A stretch of 64,000 bases of DNA from JBCFBK01 sp038562555. Its GTDB lineage: Bacteria > Bacteroidota > Bacteroidia > Bacteroidales > Prolixibacteraceae. This document shows positions 26,612 to 35,405 of the stretch, piece by piece (within the stretch, counting starts at the first letter, position 1; each line of letters opens with the position of its first letter). The notes under the pieces were generated by a model. That model saw only the letters and a program-made list of their open reading frames with translations, was not told the DNA's origin and made no database searches. The stretch is taken from positions 62,001 to 126,000 of the forward strand of contig JBCFBK010000007.1 of NCBI GenBank assembly GCA_038562555.1, given 5' to 3'. The position numbers and the translations under genes were made by a program.

Positions 26612-28156
26612 ATGAAAACGTTAATATTACTCCTCATAACGGCGGCATTCCTGGCCGGATGCTCAGATGTACTCGATACTTATCCGAACGATCGTTATAC
26701 TCAGGAAACATACTGGACTACAGAGGCGAATGCAGTCGCGGCATTAAGCGGATGTTATGCCATGCTAAGGGCCGACGGCACTTTTGGCGGTGATGCGACG
26801 CCCCTGTGGGAGGAAACCGCCACTCCAAATGCCTACAACTACGACAATTCGATGGGTTTCAATGTAATCGCCCAGGGAATCCAGACCGCAGTCAATTCAG
26901 GCATCATTAACACCCGCTATCCCGATAGCTATCGCGGAATTGGCCGTTGCAACACCCTGCTCGACAATATCGACAAGGTCCCTATGGATGATGCCTTGAA
27001 AACCAGGATGAAGGCTGAAGCCAAATTCCTCAGGGCGGTCTATTATTCCCTGCTCGAAATGTATTACGGAGGCGTTCCCCTGATCCTGAATGCACCAAAC
27101 CTCGATCAGTCGTTCTTACCCCGCAATACCCGCCAGGAAGTGGTATCGCAAATTCTGAAAGATCTGGATGAGGCTGCCGCCGTACTGCCGGTAAGTTACA
27201 CCGGTAATAATATTGGACGGGCCACTAAAGGAGCCGCGCTGGCCTTCAAAACGCGCGTCTTGCTGTTCGAAGCCAGTCCGCTGAACAACACCGCCAACTG
27301 GACCGAGGTGGCAGCAGCAGCCAAAGCCGTGATCGATCTCGCCCCTACCGCCGGCTATGACCTGTATGCCAATTACCGGAACCTCTTCCTCCCGGCCTAC
27401 GAAAATAACAAAGAAGTGATCTTCGACGTACAGTTTATGGCGCCCGAGCAGGACGGAAACTCGTTTGACCTGATCAACCGACAGTACAACACGAACGCAC
27501 CTTTGAGAGATCTCATTAATGCATACCCGATGAAAGACGGCTTGTCAATCAGCGAATCACCTTTGTATAACCCGGCAAGTCCATACGAGAACCGCGATCC
27601 CCGGTTTTACCAGACCATCATCTATCCGGGACGGGTATTTATGGGAAACGTGACCACTCCAACTAACCCGTTTAAATTAACCGGTTACAGCTTTCAGAAA
27701 TACAATATCTACGACGAGAACCCTTCATCCAACATCCTGAATACCAAGCAATCTGAGACCAACTACATCGTTCTCCGCTATGCCGATATTCTCCTGATGT
27801 ATGCCGAAGCGCAAAACGAGGCTGCGGGACCGGATGTCAATGTATACAATGCCGTCAACAAAGTCCGGCAACGGGCAGGATTGAATCCGTTCGCTTTGCC
27901 CTCGGGACTGTCAAAGGAACAAATGCGGGAAGCAATCAGGCATGAACGGCGCATCGAATTCGCAGGCGAAGGTCTGTATTACCTCGATATCAGAAGGTGG
28001 AAAACAGCCGAAACAGTCATGAATGCCACCGTCTATACCTCCGAAAATGCGCCCATTGTAACAAGAAGCTTCACTGCTGCAAAAGACTACTGGTGGCCCT
28101 TGCCGCAGGCAGAGCTGGACCTGAACGAAAATCTGGAACAAAACGACCCATATTAA
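26612..28156 (+). CDS. SusD/RagB-family outer-membrane nutrient-binding lipoprotein
   Basis: A 514-residue SusD-like lipoprotein (lipobox FLAGC, Cys17) 26 bp after SusC. Family blocks are SDVLDTYPNDRYTQETYW, GRCNTLLDNIDKV, AEAKFLRAVYYSLLEMYYGGVPL, RATKGAALAFKTRVLLFEASPL, LRYADILLMYAEAQNEA, NKVRQRAGLNPF, HERRIEFAGEGLYYLDIRRWK and DYWWPLPQAELDLNENLEQN. It forms the substrate-binding lid of the SusC transporter. Length is normal for the family. A strong stem-loop lies 22 bp after the stop. Confidence 0.95.
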   Translation: MKTLILLLITAAFLAGCSDVLDTYPNDRYTQETYWTTEANAVAALSGCYAMLRADGTFGGDATPLWEETATPNAYNYDNSMGFNVIAQGIQTAVNSGIINTRYPDSYRGIGRCNTLLDNIDKVPMDDALKTRMKAEAKFLRAVYYSLLEMYYGGVPLILNAPNLDQSFLPRNTRQEVVSQILKDLDEAAAVLPVSYTGNNIGRATKGAALAFKTRVLLFEASPLNNTANWTEVAAAAKAVIDLAPTAGYDLYANYRNLFLPAYENNKEVIFDVQFMAPEQDGNSFDLINRQYNTNAPLRDLINAYPMKDGLSISESPLYNPASPYENRDPRFYQTIIYPGRVFMGNVTTPTNPFKLTGYSFQKYNIYDENPSSNILNTKQSETNYIVLRYADILLMYAEAQNEAAGPDVNVYNAVNKVRQRAGLNPFALPSGLSKEQMREAIRHERRIEFAGEGLYYLDIRRWKTAETVMNATVYTSENAPIVTRSFTAAKDYWWPLPQAELDLNENLEQNDPY

Positions 28157-28177
28157 TTCAAATAGTTTTCTCTGGTT

Positions 28178-28209
28178 AAATGCCGGGACCTCCACAAGTC
28201 CCGGCATTT
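28178..28209 (+). terminator. 12-bp perfect stem-loop after susD
   Basis: AAATGCCGGGAC (28178-28189) pairs perfectly with GTCCCGGCATTT (28198-28209) around an 8-nt loop, 22 bp after the SusD stop and 68 bp before the DUF6528 gene. Only a weak T-run follows, so it may lower read-through or protect the susCD mRNA end while still allowing transcription of downstream genes. Confidence 0.7.
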
Positions 28210-28276
28210 CCTTAAAATACCAGGATTATTTTGGAAAAGAAAGCAGCATTCAATACTTTTAAAAGCAATTGACAAA

Positions 28277-29275
28277 ATGAAATCCAATATGATTTCCTTC
28301 CTGTATACCTTGGCGATTTCCTTTACTTTAAACGCCGGCTGTGGCCAGGGCGGCGATACGCCAGGAGACATTCCTCCTCCGGATGATCCGCCTGAAAAAA
28401 TTAAAGTTGAAGATTGTGAACAGTGCCTGATCCTGGCCGAGCAAGCCCAAACACAGGTTGCCATTGCCGATGTGAAGGGCAAAAACGTGATCTGGTCATG
28501 GAAGCCGGAAGAATCGAATGTAAAGACGGAGCATCTGGGCTGGTTTACGAATATCAGCGACGCCAAATTGGTTTATGACGAAAAGTACCTGATCGCCTGC
28601 GCTTCGGGCGGAGGAGTGGCCCTGATCCGGATTGCCGACCGGAAAACCTTGTTTTATGCCTGGGCAGGCGGAAACACCCATTCCGTTGAAATTCTGCCTG
28701 ACGGCAACCTGGTCAGCGCTTCCAGCACCGGCAACTACCTGACTGTTTTCAAGGTCGATACGCTTCACTTTCCGGAGAATGTATACAGTAAAAACATTCC
28801 CATTGAATCGGGACATAACGTGGTCTGGGACAAAACAAACAAGCTGCTGTGGTCGGCGGCAGGAAATGAGTTGAAGGCGTTTGCGTACAACTTTGATTGT
28901 GCCGGCCCCAATCTGACGCTGGCCGAAACAATCCCGCTCCCGGATAACCACGCGCACGATCTGTTTCCGGTATACGGAGAACAGGCACTGTGGCTGACAA
29001 CTGCTTCCCAGGTTTACAAGTTCGACCTGGCAACAAAAACGGTTTCGGAGGCCGGTACCCCTCTTCATGAAAACATAAAAAGCGTCTCGTCGGGACCGGC
29101 CGGTTTTGCAACCGCCATCATCAAACCCAAAACGTCGTGGTGGACCGACGAAGTTGTGGACGCTCAGGGCAACAGCATTTATTTTCAACAGGGACTGAAA
29201 ATCTATAAAGCGCGTTGGCTGATTAATAATACCTTTAGCTATCCGCCTCAGGATAAAATAAAAATTTGTAACTGA
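28277..29275 (+). CDS. DUF6528-family lipoprotein (beta-propeller-like)
   Basis: A 332-residue lipoprotein with lipobox NAGC (Cys22) followed by a Gly/Pro/Asp-rich linker (GQGGDTPGDIPPPDDPPE). The rest has repeated blades of the type QVAIADVKGKNVIWSWKPEE, RKTLFYAWAGGNTHSVEILPDGNLVSAS and FKVDTLHFP.., as in DUF6528 proteins, which resemble small beta-propellers. No enzyme motif is evident. It follows the SusC/SusD pair and precedes a secreted phosphoesterase, so it is probably a surface or periplasmic binding or processing partner of that locus. The family name is from recall of similar annotated proteins. Confidence 0.75.
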   Translation: MKSNMISFLYTLAISFTLNAGCGQGGDTPGDIPPPDDPPEKIKVEDCEQCLILAEQAQTQVAIADVKGKNVIWSWKPEESNVKTEHLGWFTNISDAKLVYDEKYLIACASGGGVALIRIADRKTLFYAWAGGNTHSVEILPDGNLVSASSTGNYLTVFKVDTLHFPENVYSKNIPIESGHNVVWDKTNKLLWSAAGNELKAFAYNFDCAGPNLTLAETIPLPDNHAHDLFPVYGEQALWLTTASQVYKFDLATKTVSEAGTPLHENIKSVSSGPAGFATAIIKPKTSWWTDEVVDAQGNSIYFQQGLKIYKARWLINNTFSYPPQDKIKICN

Positions 29276-29409
29276 TTAAAGAAGCTATGAGCTTTTAGCT
29301 GTGAGTGAGAAAAAAGGAACATATTGCTTCACGGCACCGAAGAGCAGGATAATAATTTTCAGCAACGTGAAGTCCCTTACGAACATTAAAAAACAAATTA
29401 ATAACGTCT

Positions 29410-30549
29410 ATGAAAAAAACGATTAAACGAGAGCAGAGTCCAAACTTGTTTAAGACTCTGCCAGGCACAAGTGTTTTGCGCGCTGCGCAAAAGATCTTCT
29501 TTCTATTTTTAGCTGTACTTTTTTTTCATTCGGCCATTGCACAGGAAACTCCGCAGGCTCCACGGCTGTCGGACCCGAAATCGTACACCTGGGTGCTGCT
29601 TCCGGATCCCCAGACCTACAACAAATTCGAACGCAATCAGCCGTTGTTTCAACTGATGACCAGCTGGATTGCCGATCAGAAAAAGGAGTTGAACATTCAA
29701 TTGGTCCTTTGTGTAGGCGATCTGGTTGAGCAAAATAATATTCTTGTCCCGGAAGGGAAAAACGGCGACCAAAACAGCGTCGAACAGTGGACAGCCGTCC
29801 GCACGGCATTCAGCAAATTAAATAACCGGGTCCCGTATATCTTATGCACCGGCAATCATGATTATGGCGTGAAAAGCGCCGAAAACCGGTACTCCCAGTT
29901 CAACAGCTATTTCCCGGCCAACGGCAATCCGCTGACACAATCGCTGCTGGTTGAAATGGCTGCCAATGCAGCCGGCGTTCAGACCCTTGAAAATGCCTGT
30001 TATAAGTGGAAATCACCTTTCGGCCAATCCTTTCTGATCTTTTCGCTCGAGTTTGCCCCCCGCGCGGCAATGCTGCAATGGGCGAAAGAAGTGGCGGCAC
30101 GGCCTGAATACAAAAACCACCTCGGTGTGTTGCTCACCCACAGCTATCAGAATTCAAAAAATGAGCTGACCAATAACGAGAAGTATGCCCTGACCGATGC
30201 CAATTACGGTGCGGTGATCTGGAAAGATTTTGTACAGCCTGCAGGCAACATGCGATTTGTTTTCTGCGGCCACATTGCCGACAGCGAATTGCACCAGGGA
30301 ATGGTGAGTTATCAGGAAGATAAAAATGCGGCAGGGAAAGACGTCCACCAGATGCTGTTTAACGCGCAGCGCGAAGGCGGCGGCTGGCATGGTAACGGAG
30401 GCGACGGCTGGTTACGGATCCTGGAGTTTCTGCCCGATGGTAAAACGATCAAGGTTCACACCTTTTCACCGCTCTTCTGGGCTTCACCCTCCACCCGCCA
30501 TCTGGCCTGGCGAACTGAAAGCTTTGATCGGTACGACATTCATTATTGA
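29410..30549 (+). CDS. Secreted calcineurin-like metallophosphoesterase
   Basis: A 379-residue exported phosphoesterase. The leader is unusually long, with the hydrophobic stretch at about 29-44 (IFFLFLAVLFFHSAIA). The metal-binding blocks of the calcineurin-like fold are present: LLPDPQTY (D66), CVGDLVEQNN (D104), CTGNHDYG (N149-H150), LLTHSYQN and FVFCGHIAD. Expected substrates are phosphomonoesters or diesters in the periplasm. It ends the plus-strand susCD-DUF6528 run, 134 bp after DUF6528, and converges on the GDPD gene with a shared terminator between them. It is one of three phosphoesterases in the window, each tied to a different SusCD pair. Confidence 0.88.
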   Translation: MKKTIKREQSPNLFKTLPGTSVLRAAQKIFFLFLAVLFFHSAIAQETPQAPRLSDPKSYTWVLLPDPQTYNKFERNQPLFQLMTSWIADQKKELNIQLVLCVGDLVEQNNILVPEGKNGDQNSVEQWTAVRTAFSKLNNRVPYILCTGNHDYGVKSAENRYSQFNSYFPANGNPLTQSLLVEMAANAAGVQTLENACYKWKSPFGQSFLIFSLEFAPRAAMLQWAKEVAARPEYKNHLGVLLTHSYQNSKNELTNNEKYALTDANYGAVIWKDFVQPAGNMRFVFCGHIADSELHQGMVSYQEDKNAAGKDVHQMLFNAQREGGGWHGNGGDGWLRILEFLPDGKTIKVHTFSPLFWASPSTRHLAWRTESFDRYDIHY

Positions 30550-30568
30550 TACAGGCGGTCCAAAGCAG

Positions 30569-30608
30569 AAGAGGTTGTCGACGGGAATTAATCCCATGAC
30601 AACCTCTT
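30569..30608. terminator. Bidirectional terminator between convergent phosphoesterase and GDPD genes
   Basis: AAGAGGTTGTC (30569-30579) and GACAACCTCTT (30598-30608) form a perfect 11-bp stem with an inner GGGA/TCCC stem in the loop. On the plus strand it is followed by TTTT (30607-30610 onward). It sits between the stops at 30549 and 30634, so it can end both transcripts. Confidence 0.8.
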
Positions 30609-30633
30609 TTTATTATTGCAGCAAGACGAAATA

Positions 30634-31527
30634 TTAACGGTTCTGTATAAGTTTTCCCACTTCAAGAGGCCGGTCCGATTCGATGATATCCGGATGTTTG
30701 GCGATCTCCTGCAGGTACGCAGGTTCGCGTTCTTCGGGCGTTGCCAGTTTATCATGGGTCGGCGCCACCGAGATCATACATCTTACCCCGTGTGCATGCA
30801 GCAGTTCCACGATTTTTTCGTTTTCCGGGTTGATGGCAGGTCCTACGTATGCGATCATATTATGCCAGGGTACACCCGAAATTTTCATATCCTCATACTC
30901 CTTCAGGGTCCGGCAAAAAGCCGACATCATAATACCCGGCAGTCGATCATAATAATACCGCGCCTGTGCGCCGGTGTGAACCGTCAGCATCACATAGCCT
31001 TCGGCATCGAGCTTTTTGATCAGGTCAACAATCATTTCAAACGGGACGTCTTTTTTATCCAGGTTAATGACGGCTTTACCTTTGCTCCACTGAATGACGC
31101 TGTCGAGTCGGGGAATTAAATATGCGGTCTCGTTTCCTTCATGATCTTTCAGCCTGATGGTTTGAAGTTCTGCCCAGGTATAATCGGCCAGCTTTCCCGT
31201 TCCTGTTGTAGTCCGGTCAAGTGTCGCGTCATGCATCAGGACAGGTATGCTGTCCTTTGTCAGGCGCGGATCAATTTCAAAAAAGGCGGGCATCTTACTC
31301 AAAATATGCTCAAAGCCCTCCAGACTATTTTCAGGGAATCCCTCTTCAATCCCGCCCCGATGTCCGCTGACCAGGATCGAACTGTCGCCGGTATACCGGA
31401 ATAGCGCATGGAGATCTTTCTCCTGCAGAGCAGAGGTTTGTGCTGTTTGGGTGGACTGACCGCAACCCCCGGCAATTGTCATCAATGATAATGCGATTGC
31501 CGTCCGATAAATCGATGATTTATTCAT
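30634..31527 (-). CDS. Glycerophosphodiester phosphodiesterase lipoprotein
   Basis: A 297-residue GDPD-family lipoprotein (lipobox IAGGC, Cys22) acting in the periplasm or at the surface. Family motifs are intact: VSGHRGGIEEGFPENSLEG (H56), FFEIDPRLTKDSIPVLMHDATLDRTT (metal ligands E84 and D86, second catalytic H99) and, downstream, INLDKKD. It hydrolyses glycerophosphodiesters to an alcohol plus glycerol phosphate. Which glycerol phosphate enantiomer is released cannot be read from sequence. It is the last gene of a minus-strand series with a GlpT-like antiporter, HAD phosphatase and glycerol-1-phosphate dehydrogenase, so its product is a natural cargo for that carrier. Confidence 0.9.
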   Translation of the reverse strand: MNKSSIYRTAIALSLMTIAGGCGQSTQTAQTSALQEKDLHALFRYTGDSSILVSGHRGGIEEGFPENSLEGFEHILSKMPAFFEIDPRLTKDSIPVLMHDATLDRTTTGTGKLADYTWAELQTIRLKDHEGNETAYLIPRLDSVIQWSKGKAVINLDKKDVPFEMIVDLIKKLDAEGYVMLTVHTGAQARYYYDRLPGIMMSAFCRTLKEYEDMKISGVPWHNMIAYVGPAINPENEKIVELLHAHGVRCMISVAPTHDKLATPEEREPAYLQEIAKHPDIIESDRPLEVGKLIQNR

Positions 31528-31540
31528 ATTACAGATTAAT

Positions 31541-31676
31541 GATTAACGATTGAAGAAGTTCCCGAACGCTTAAGTTCCTGATTCCTGAGTTCCTGACCTC
31601 CCGACCCATTACTCGCTACTCGTGACTTCTCCTGTCTTGTGTCTTGATACTTGTGTCTTGTGTCTGCTTTTGCGTC
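31541..31676. repeat. Spacer made of short-word micro-repeats
   Basis: The 149-bp spacer between the antiporter and GDPD genes contains a tandem TTCCTGA pattern (about 31573-31597), CATTACTCGCTACTC (31607-31621, identical to 62972-62986) and the 20-mer gtcttgtgtcttgatacttg (31634-31653, identical to 19516-19535), followed by further TGTCTTG words. No ORF or clear terminator was seen. Confidence 0.65.
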
Positions 31677-33023
31677 TTAGCGTTTAGTACGTCCTTCGTT
31701 ACTTTTGATATAACCGGCATTCCAGGTAAAGGCAAAGAACAAGGTAGCCAGCACCCCTGCACCCACCAGCGTAAGGAAGCCCATCTGCCAGCCGCCTTTG
31801 GTGACGATGACGCCAAGCCCCCAGCCCGACAAGACGGTACTCAGATAGCCGAATAAACCCGTAATACCAATGGCTGTTGCCGCTGCGCGCTTCGTTCCCA
31901 GGTTTGCAGCAATAATCCCGACCAGGGCCTGCGGACCATAGATAAAAAATCCGATCACGCAAAGCAGGCCGCCATAAAAGAAAGGCGATTCGGCCGGCAG
32001 TCTCCAGAATAAAAATACCGCTATTGTACAGATGAGCATATAAATCAATGCAGCCCGGCCACCCCGGCCCTTGAACACCTTGTCCATCATCCAGCCGCTC
32101 GTGAGCATACCCAACACGCCAAAGCCTTCATAAGCGGCAACCAGCCAGCCTGCTTTTTGTAATTCCACCCCTTTCATCTCCGTCAGGAAGGTGGGTCCCC
32201 AGTCGAGGATCGAATAACGAATGGTGTATAAAAAGAGATTGGCCAGACAAAGAAACCAGATGACCGGATTGCCAAAGACCTTTTTCCTGACGAATTGTTT
32301 AAAGTTCAGATCGTCGGTATGCTCATTCGCGTCAGTCTCCGGCAATTCGCCGCGGTATACTTCAACAGGAGGCAGCCCGAGCGATTCCGGTTTGTCCCTT
32401 AAGCGATTCAGCATAAATAAGGCTCCCATAAATGCCAGTGCCGCAGGGACAATAAAACAATAGCGCCAATCATAAACCACAAGAAAACTATTCAGCACGA
32501 GCACCAAAGCGGCACCAACCGAGTGAGAAGTATTCCAGAGTGAGAATTTCACCCCGCGTTCGCGGGCCGAAAACCAGTTGGTCAGACTGTTTGCGCACGG
32601 TGGAAAACCCATGCCCTGGAACCAGCCATTTAAAAGCCAGAATATGCCGAACGAAATAACCCCGCTGCTTAATCCGAACAATAAGCTCATGGTGGCCGAC
32701 AAAATCAAACCCAGCGGCATAAAATAACGCGGATTGGTGCGGTCGCCCCAGAATCCATTCACGAATTTGGAAACGCCATACAAAACCCCGTGCAGCGTTA
32801 AAAAGAGTCCCAGTTCCGCTTTGGTAATCCCCAGATCCGCTTCAATGGCCGGCATGGCTATTGAAATGTTTTTCCGGACAAAGTAGAACATGACGTAACC
32901 GATCATGGTCGTGTACATAATCCGGGTTCGCCAATACCGGTATGTCTTATTTAATTCGTCAGAATCGGTGATGGTTTGCTCCTTTGCAGGAGCTGGTTTT
33001 AAAAGGTTAAAGATCGTGGTCAT
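31677..33023 (-). CDS. MFS organophosphate:phosphate antiporter (GlpT/UhpT/PgtP type)
   Basis: A 448-residue inner-membrane carrier with the 12-helix MFS pattern and a large hydrophilic middle loop (about 207-245). It belongs to the OPA group. The three residues that bind the phosphate group in E. coli GlpT (R45, H165, R269) have clear equivalents: MFYFVRKNISIAMP (R50), LWNTSHSVG (H167) and LYTIRYSILDWGPTFL (R269). It should therefore exchange an organic phosphate for inorganic phosphate. Encoded between a GDPD and a HAD phosphatase/G1P dehydrogenase pair, a glycerol phosphate is the likeliest cargo. Hexose phosphate or phosphoglycerate cannot be excluded. Confidence 0.9.
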   Translation of the reverse strand: MTTIFNLLKPAPAKEQTITDSDELNKTYRYWRTRIMYTTMIGYVMFYFVRKNISIAMPAIEADLGITKAELGLFLTLHGVLYGVSKFVNGFWGDRTNPRYFMPLGLILSATMSLLFGLSSGVISFGIFWLLNGWFQGMGFPPCANSLTNWFSARERGVKFSLWNTSHSVGAALVLVLNSFLVVYDWRYCFIVPAALAFMGALFMLNRLRDKPESLGLPPVEVYRGELPETDANEHTDDLNFKQFVRKKVFGNPVIWFLCLANLFLYTIRYSILDWGPTFLTEMKGVELQKAGWLVAAYEGFGVLGMLTSGWMMDKVFKGRGGRAALIYMLICTIAVFLFWRLPAESPFFYGGLLCVIGFFIYGPQALVGIIAANLGTKRAAATAIGITGLFGYLSTVLSGWGLGVIVTKGGWQMGFLTLVGAGVLATLFFAFTWNAGYIKSNEGRTKR

Positions 33024-33108
33024 CAGTTTGAGTTAAGGTCATCACGGACCTGTTTTTAGTTTGATCCAAATTTGTATAAATTTTGAAGAAAAACCCGGAT
33101 TTGCACGG

Positions 33109-33999
33109 TTAATTTTCCGTTTCCTCAACCGTGGCATGCGACCGGATCAAAAGTTCCCCAAAGCTTTCGATGCTGTCGGTAACGATATCCGGTACAAAGC
33201 CGGCCGTATCCACATCCTGCAGGGTCGACTCACCCGAGAGTACCAGGACGCCCAGTGCATTTGCCCGTTGGGCCATCAGCAGGTCGGTATAGATCCGGTC
33301 ACCCACCATCGCTATTTCCTCCTGTTTCAGCCCGTTTCCCCGCTTGATGCCATGCAGCATCTCGGGATCGGGTTTCCCCAGGACCACATCAGGCGTCCGC
33401 CCGGTCGCCTTTTCAAGCGCCGCACAGATGGATCCGCAATCGATCAGCACAACAGGCTGATCGGTCGGACAGACGTAGTCGGGGTTGGTGGCCAGGTATA
33501 TCTTCTTTTTACGGATCCACCAGGCAGCACGGGTAAGCCGGGCATACGACAAGGCCGGATCGAAGCCAACCACAACGGCATCGGGTTCATCCATGGGGTC
33601 ATCAGCCACTGAATGGAAGCCTGCCTGCTCAAATTCGCTGATCATACTCGGGGTGCCCAGGAAAAAAATCCGTTGCACATCCGGATAATGATCGGTCAAA
33701 TAGGAGATGGTGGCATGTGCCGAGGTATAGATTTCGTTTTCCGAGACTTTTAGTCCCATTTTACTTAAATGGGACAGGTAGTCCGTTGTACTTCTGGACG
33801 GATTATTGGTCAGAAATGAATAACTGATCCCCATTTCATCCAGGCTGTTTAAAAAATTCTTTGTATAAGGGAATAAGGTGTCACCGTTATAAATCGTTCC
33901 ATCCATGTCCAAAGCAACATGTTTCACCTTTCTAAGCCGCTCAAGCATCATCTTTTTGGTTTTAAATGCGGTAACGTGTACCAGCGAGTCTGTTATCAT
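33109..33999 (-). CDS. HAD-IIA family phosphatase (AraL/NagD-like)
   Basis: A 296-residue cytoplasmic phosphatase of the HAD IIA group with a capping domain. HAD motifs are VALDMDGTIYNGD (nucleophile D31, acid D33), FLTNNPSRST, VVLGKPDPEM (Lys) and AMVGDRIYTDLLMAQRANALGVLVLSGES. It sits one base after the G1P dehydrogenase stop, so the two are translated together. In Bacillus subtilis the same two families sit side by side as araL-araM in the arabinose operon, where AraL is a broad sugar phosphatase. The extra N-terminal ~17 residues may be absent if translation starts at the MM pair (residues 17-18). Confidence 0.88.
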   Translation of the reverse strand: MITDSLVHVTAFKTKKMMLERLRKVKHVALDMDGTIYNGDTLFPYTKNFLNSLDEMGISYSFLTNNPSRSTTDYLSHLSKMGLKVSENEIYTSAHATISYLTDHYPDVQRIFFLGTPSMISEFEQAGFHSVADDPMDEPDAVVVGFDPALSYARLTRAAWWIRKKKIYLATNPDYVCPTDQPVVLIDCGSICAALEKATGRTPDVVLGKPDPEMLHGIKRGNGLKQEEIAMVGDRIYTDLLMAQRANALGVLVLSGESTLQDVDTAGFVPDIVTDSIESFGELLIRSHATVEETEN

Positions 34000-34000
34000 T

Positions 34001-35314
34001 TTAATACATCTGAGTCAACCATTCTTCCAAATAACCCGTCCGCACAGCCAGGTCCAGAATGGTAAACCGGGACCGGATATACTGAGCCTTTATAAACGAC
34101 GCTCTCATTCTTTCTTTTGAAATACCGATTTGTTCGGGGTCTACAGGAGCTCCGGCCAGTTCCAGCCTTCTTCTGACCTCTTCGGACGGAACCAGTTGCG
34201 ACGACAGGCGGTTCGTAATTTTTCCCCAGTTTTTCTTCAGGCTCTCCAGTTGAACAGCCAGTTCGTCACGGAAGATGTGTTTTGCCCGCGACTGCTCCAG
34301 CGCCGTTTCCAGGAAATCGGTTTCTCCAAACAGTTTTCTGATATTGGCTTCCTGTTTTTCCCATTCCGGCCACTGCGCGCACACCGACACCACGTCCAGC
34401 CGGTCCAGGGGTGTCTGCAGCATTTTCTCATAAAGCCTGGTCACCGCCAGCGTAGCTATTCCCACCTGAAATCCGTGTGACGGCATTTCTCCTTCATAGG
34501 TGTGGTGTTCCATGTTCCATAAATGGCTGAACTGGTGCTCAGCTCCGGAGGCAGGCCGGCTCGACTGGGACCACTGCATGGCAAAGCCTCCCAGGATCAG
34601 TCCGTCGACCAGGGGCGTAATGGCGCCCGTTCGCCCTTCGCTGGCCCCTTTTGGGTCGGCCAGCGCATCTTTCAGCCCGTCCTGGACAATCGACCAGGCG
34701 CACTGATCAATCGTTTCAATATCCAGTGCATCGGCCAGTATCCAATCGGCTCCGGCCGTGACCTTGGCAAACAGGTCGGCATAACCCGAAGCAGTCATCA
34801 GCGCAGGTGCTTTCCGGATGATATCAATGTCGGCAAATACCGCCTGGGGTGCAGGACATGAAAAAGTCTGCTTGCTGCCTTCAAAAGAAATGGACGCGCC
34901 AAATGCCGTATAACCATCCATCGAAGCGGCGGTGGCAATACACATATAAGGACGGCTATTCCTGAAAGAAGATAATTTCGTCAGGTCGTTGATGGTTCCC
35001 GATCCAACGGCAATGGGAATGGCATCATTCATTTTCAATGCTTCATCAAGCAAGAGGACATTGCCAAACTCGGCATAAGGCCTTTTTTCAGGGAAAACAA
35101 ACGGTTCAAGTTCAGTCAGCCCGCACGCGTGCAGGCTCTGAAAAACCGCTTTGGCAACCACATCAAAAGTGGTCTGGTCGCACACCACAATCGCCTTCTT
35201 CTGAGGAAACTGCTTCCTGAAAAATGCCGGGATCTCATGGATGATGCCCTGGCCGATCTCCAGGGCCCGCGTATCCCGTGCTGAGTTTAACGCTTTTTGT
35301 AAATCAGATCGCAT
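34001..35314 (-). CDS. sn-glycerol-1-phosphate dehydrogenase family protein (AraM/EgsA type)
   Basis: A 437-residue NAD(P)-dependent dehydrogenase of the iron/zinc alcohol dehydrogenase fold, G1P dehydrogenase branch. It interconverts dihydroxyacetone phosphate and sn-glycerol 1-phosphate. The nucleotide-binding VGSGTINDLTKLSSF (103-117), IATAASMDGYTAFGASIS, SGYADLFAK (D180) and SGAEHQFSHLWNME (H260) with PSHGFQVGIATL (H280) supply the usual Asp/His/His metal set. It is longer than archaeal enzymes by a C-terminal helical tail. Neighbours (HAD-IIA phosphatase 1 bp away, GlpT-like carrier, GDPD) suggest either catabolism of imported G1P or supply of G1P for lipid synthesis. Confidence 0.88.
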   Translation of the reverse strand: MRSDLQKALNSARDTRALEIGQGIIHEIPAFFRKQFPQKKAIVVCDQTTFDVVAKAVFQSLHACGLTELEPFVFPEKRPYAEFGNVLLLDEALKMNDAIPIAVGSGTINDLTKLSSFRNSRPYMCIATAASMDGYTAFGASISFEGSKQTFSCPAPQAVFADIDIIRKAPALMTASGYADLFAKVTAGADWILADALDIETIDQCAWSIVQDGLKDALADPKGASEGRTGAITPLVDGLILGGFAMQWSQSSRPASGAEHQFSHLWNMEHHTYEGEMPSHGFQVGIATLAVTRLYEKMLQTPLDRLDVVSVCAQWPEWEKQEANIRKLFGETDFLETALEQSRAKHIFRDELAVQLESLKKNWGKITNRLSSQLVPSEEVRRRLELAGAPVDPEQIGISKERMRASFIKAQYIRSRFTILDLAVRTGYLEEWLTQMY

Positions 35315-35405
35315 ATTTATTTTATTACTGTTAATAACACATTCTCCGGGTCCGGATTAACCCTTCACTCCACACAATTCCGTAAAAACAATCCACGCAC
35401 AAAAA

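Noticed and set aside
28496..29188. Minus-strand open frame of 230 codons inside the DUF6528 gene
   Set aside because: The plus strand has a lipobox, propeller-like blades and operon context; the minus frame has no motif.
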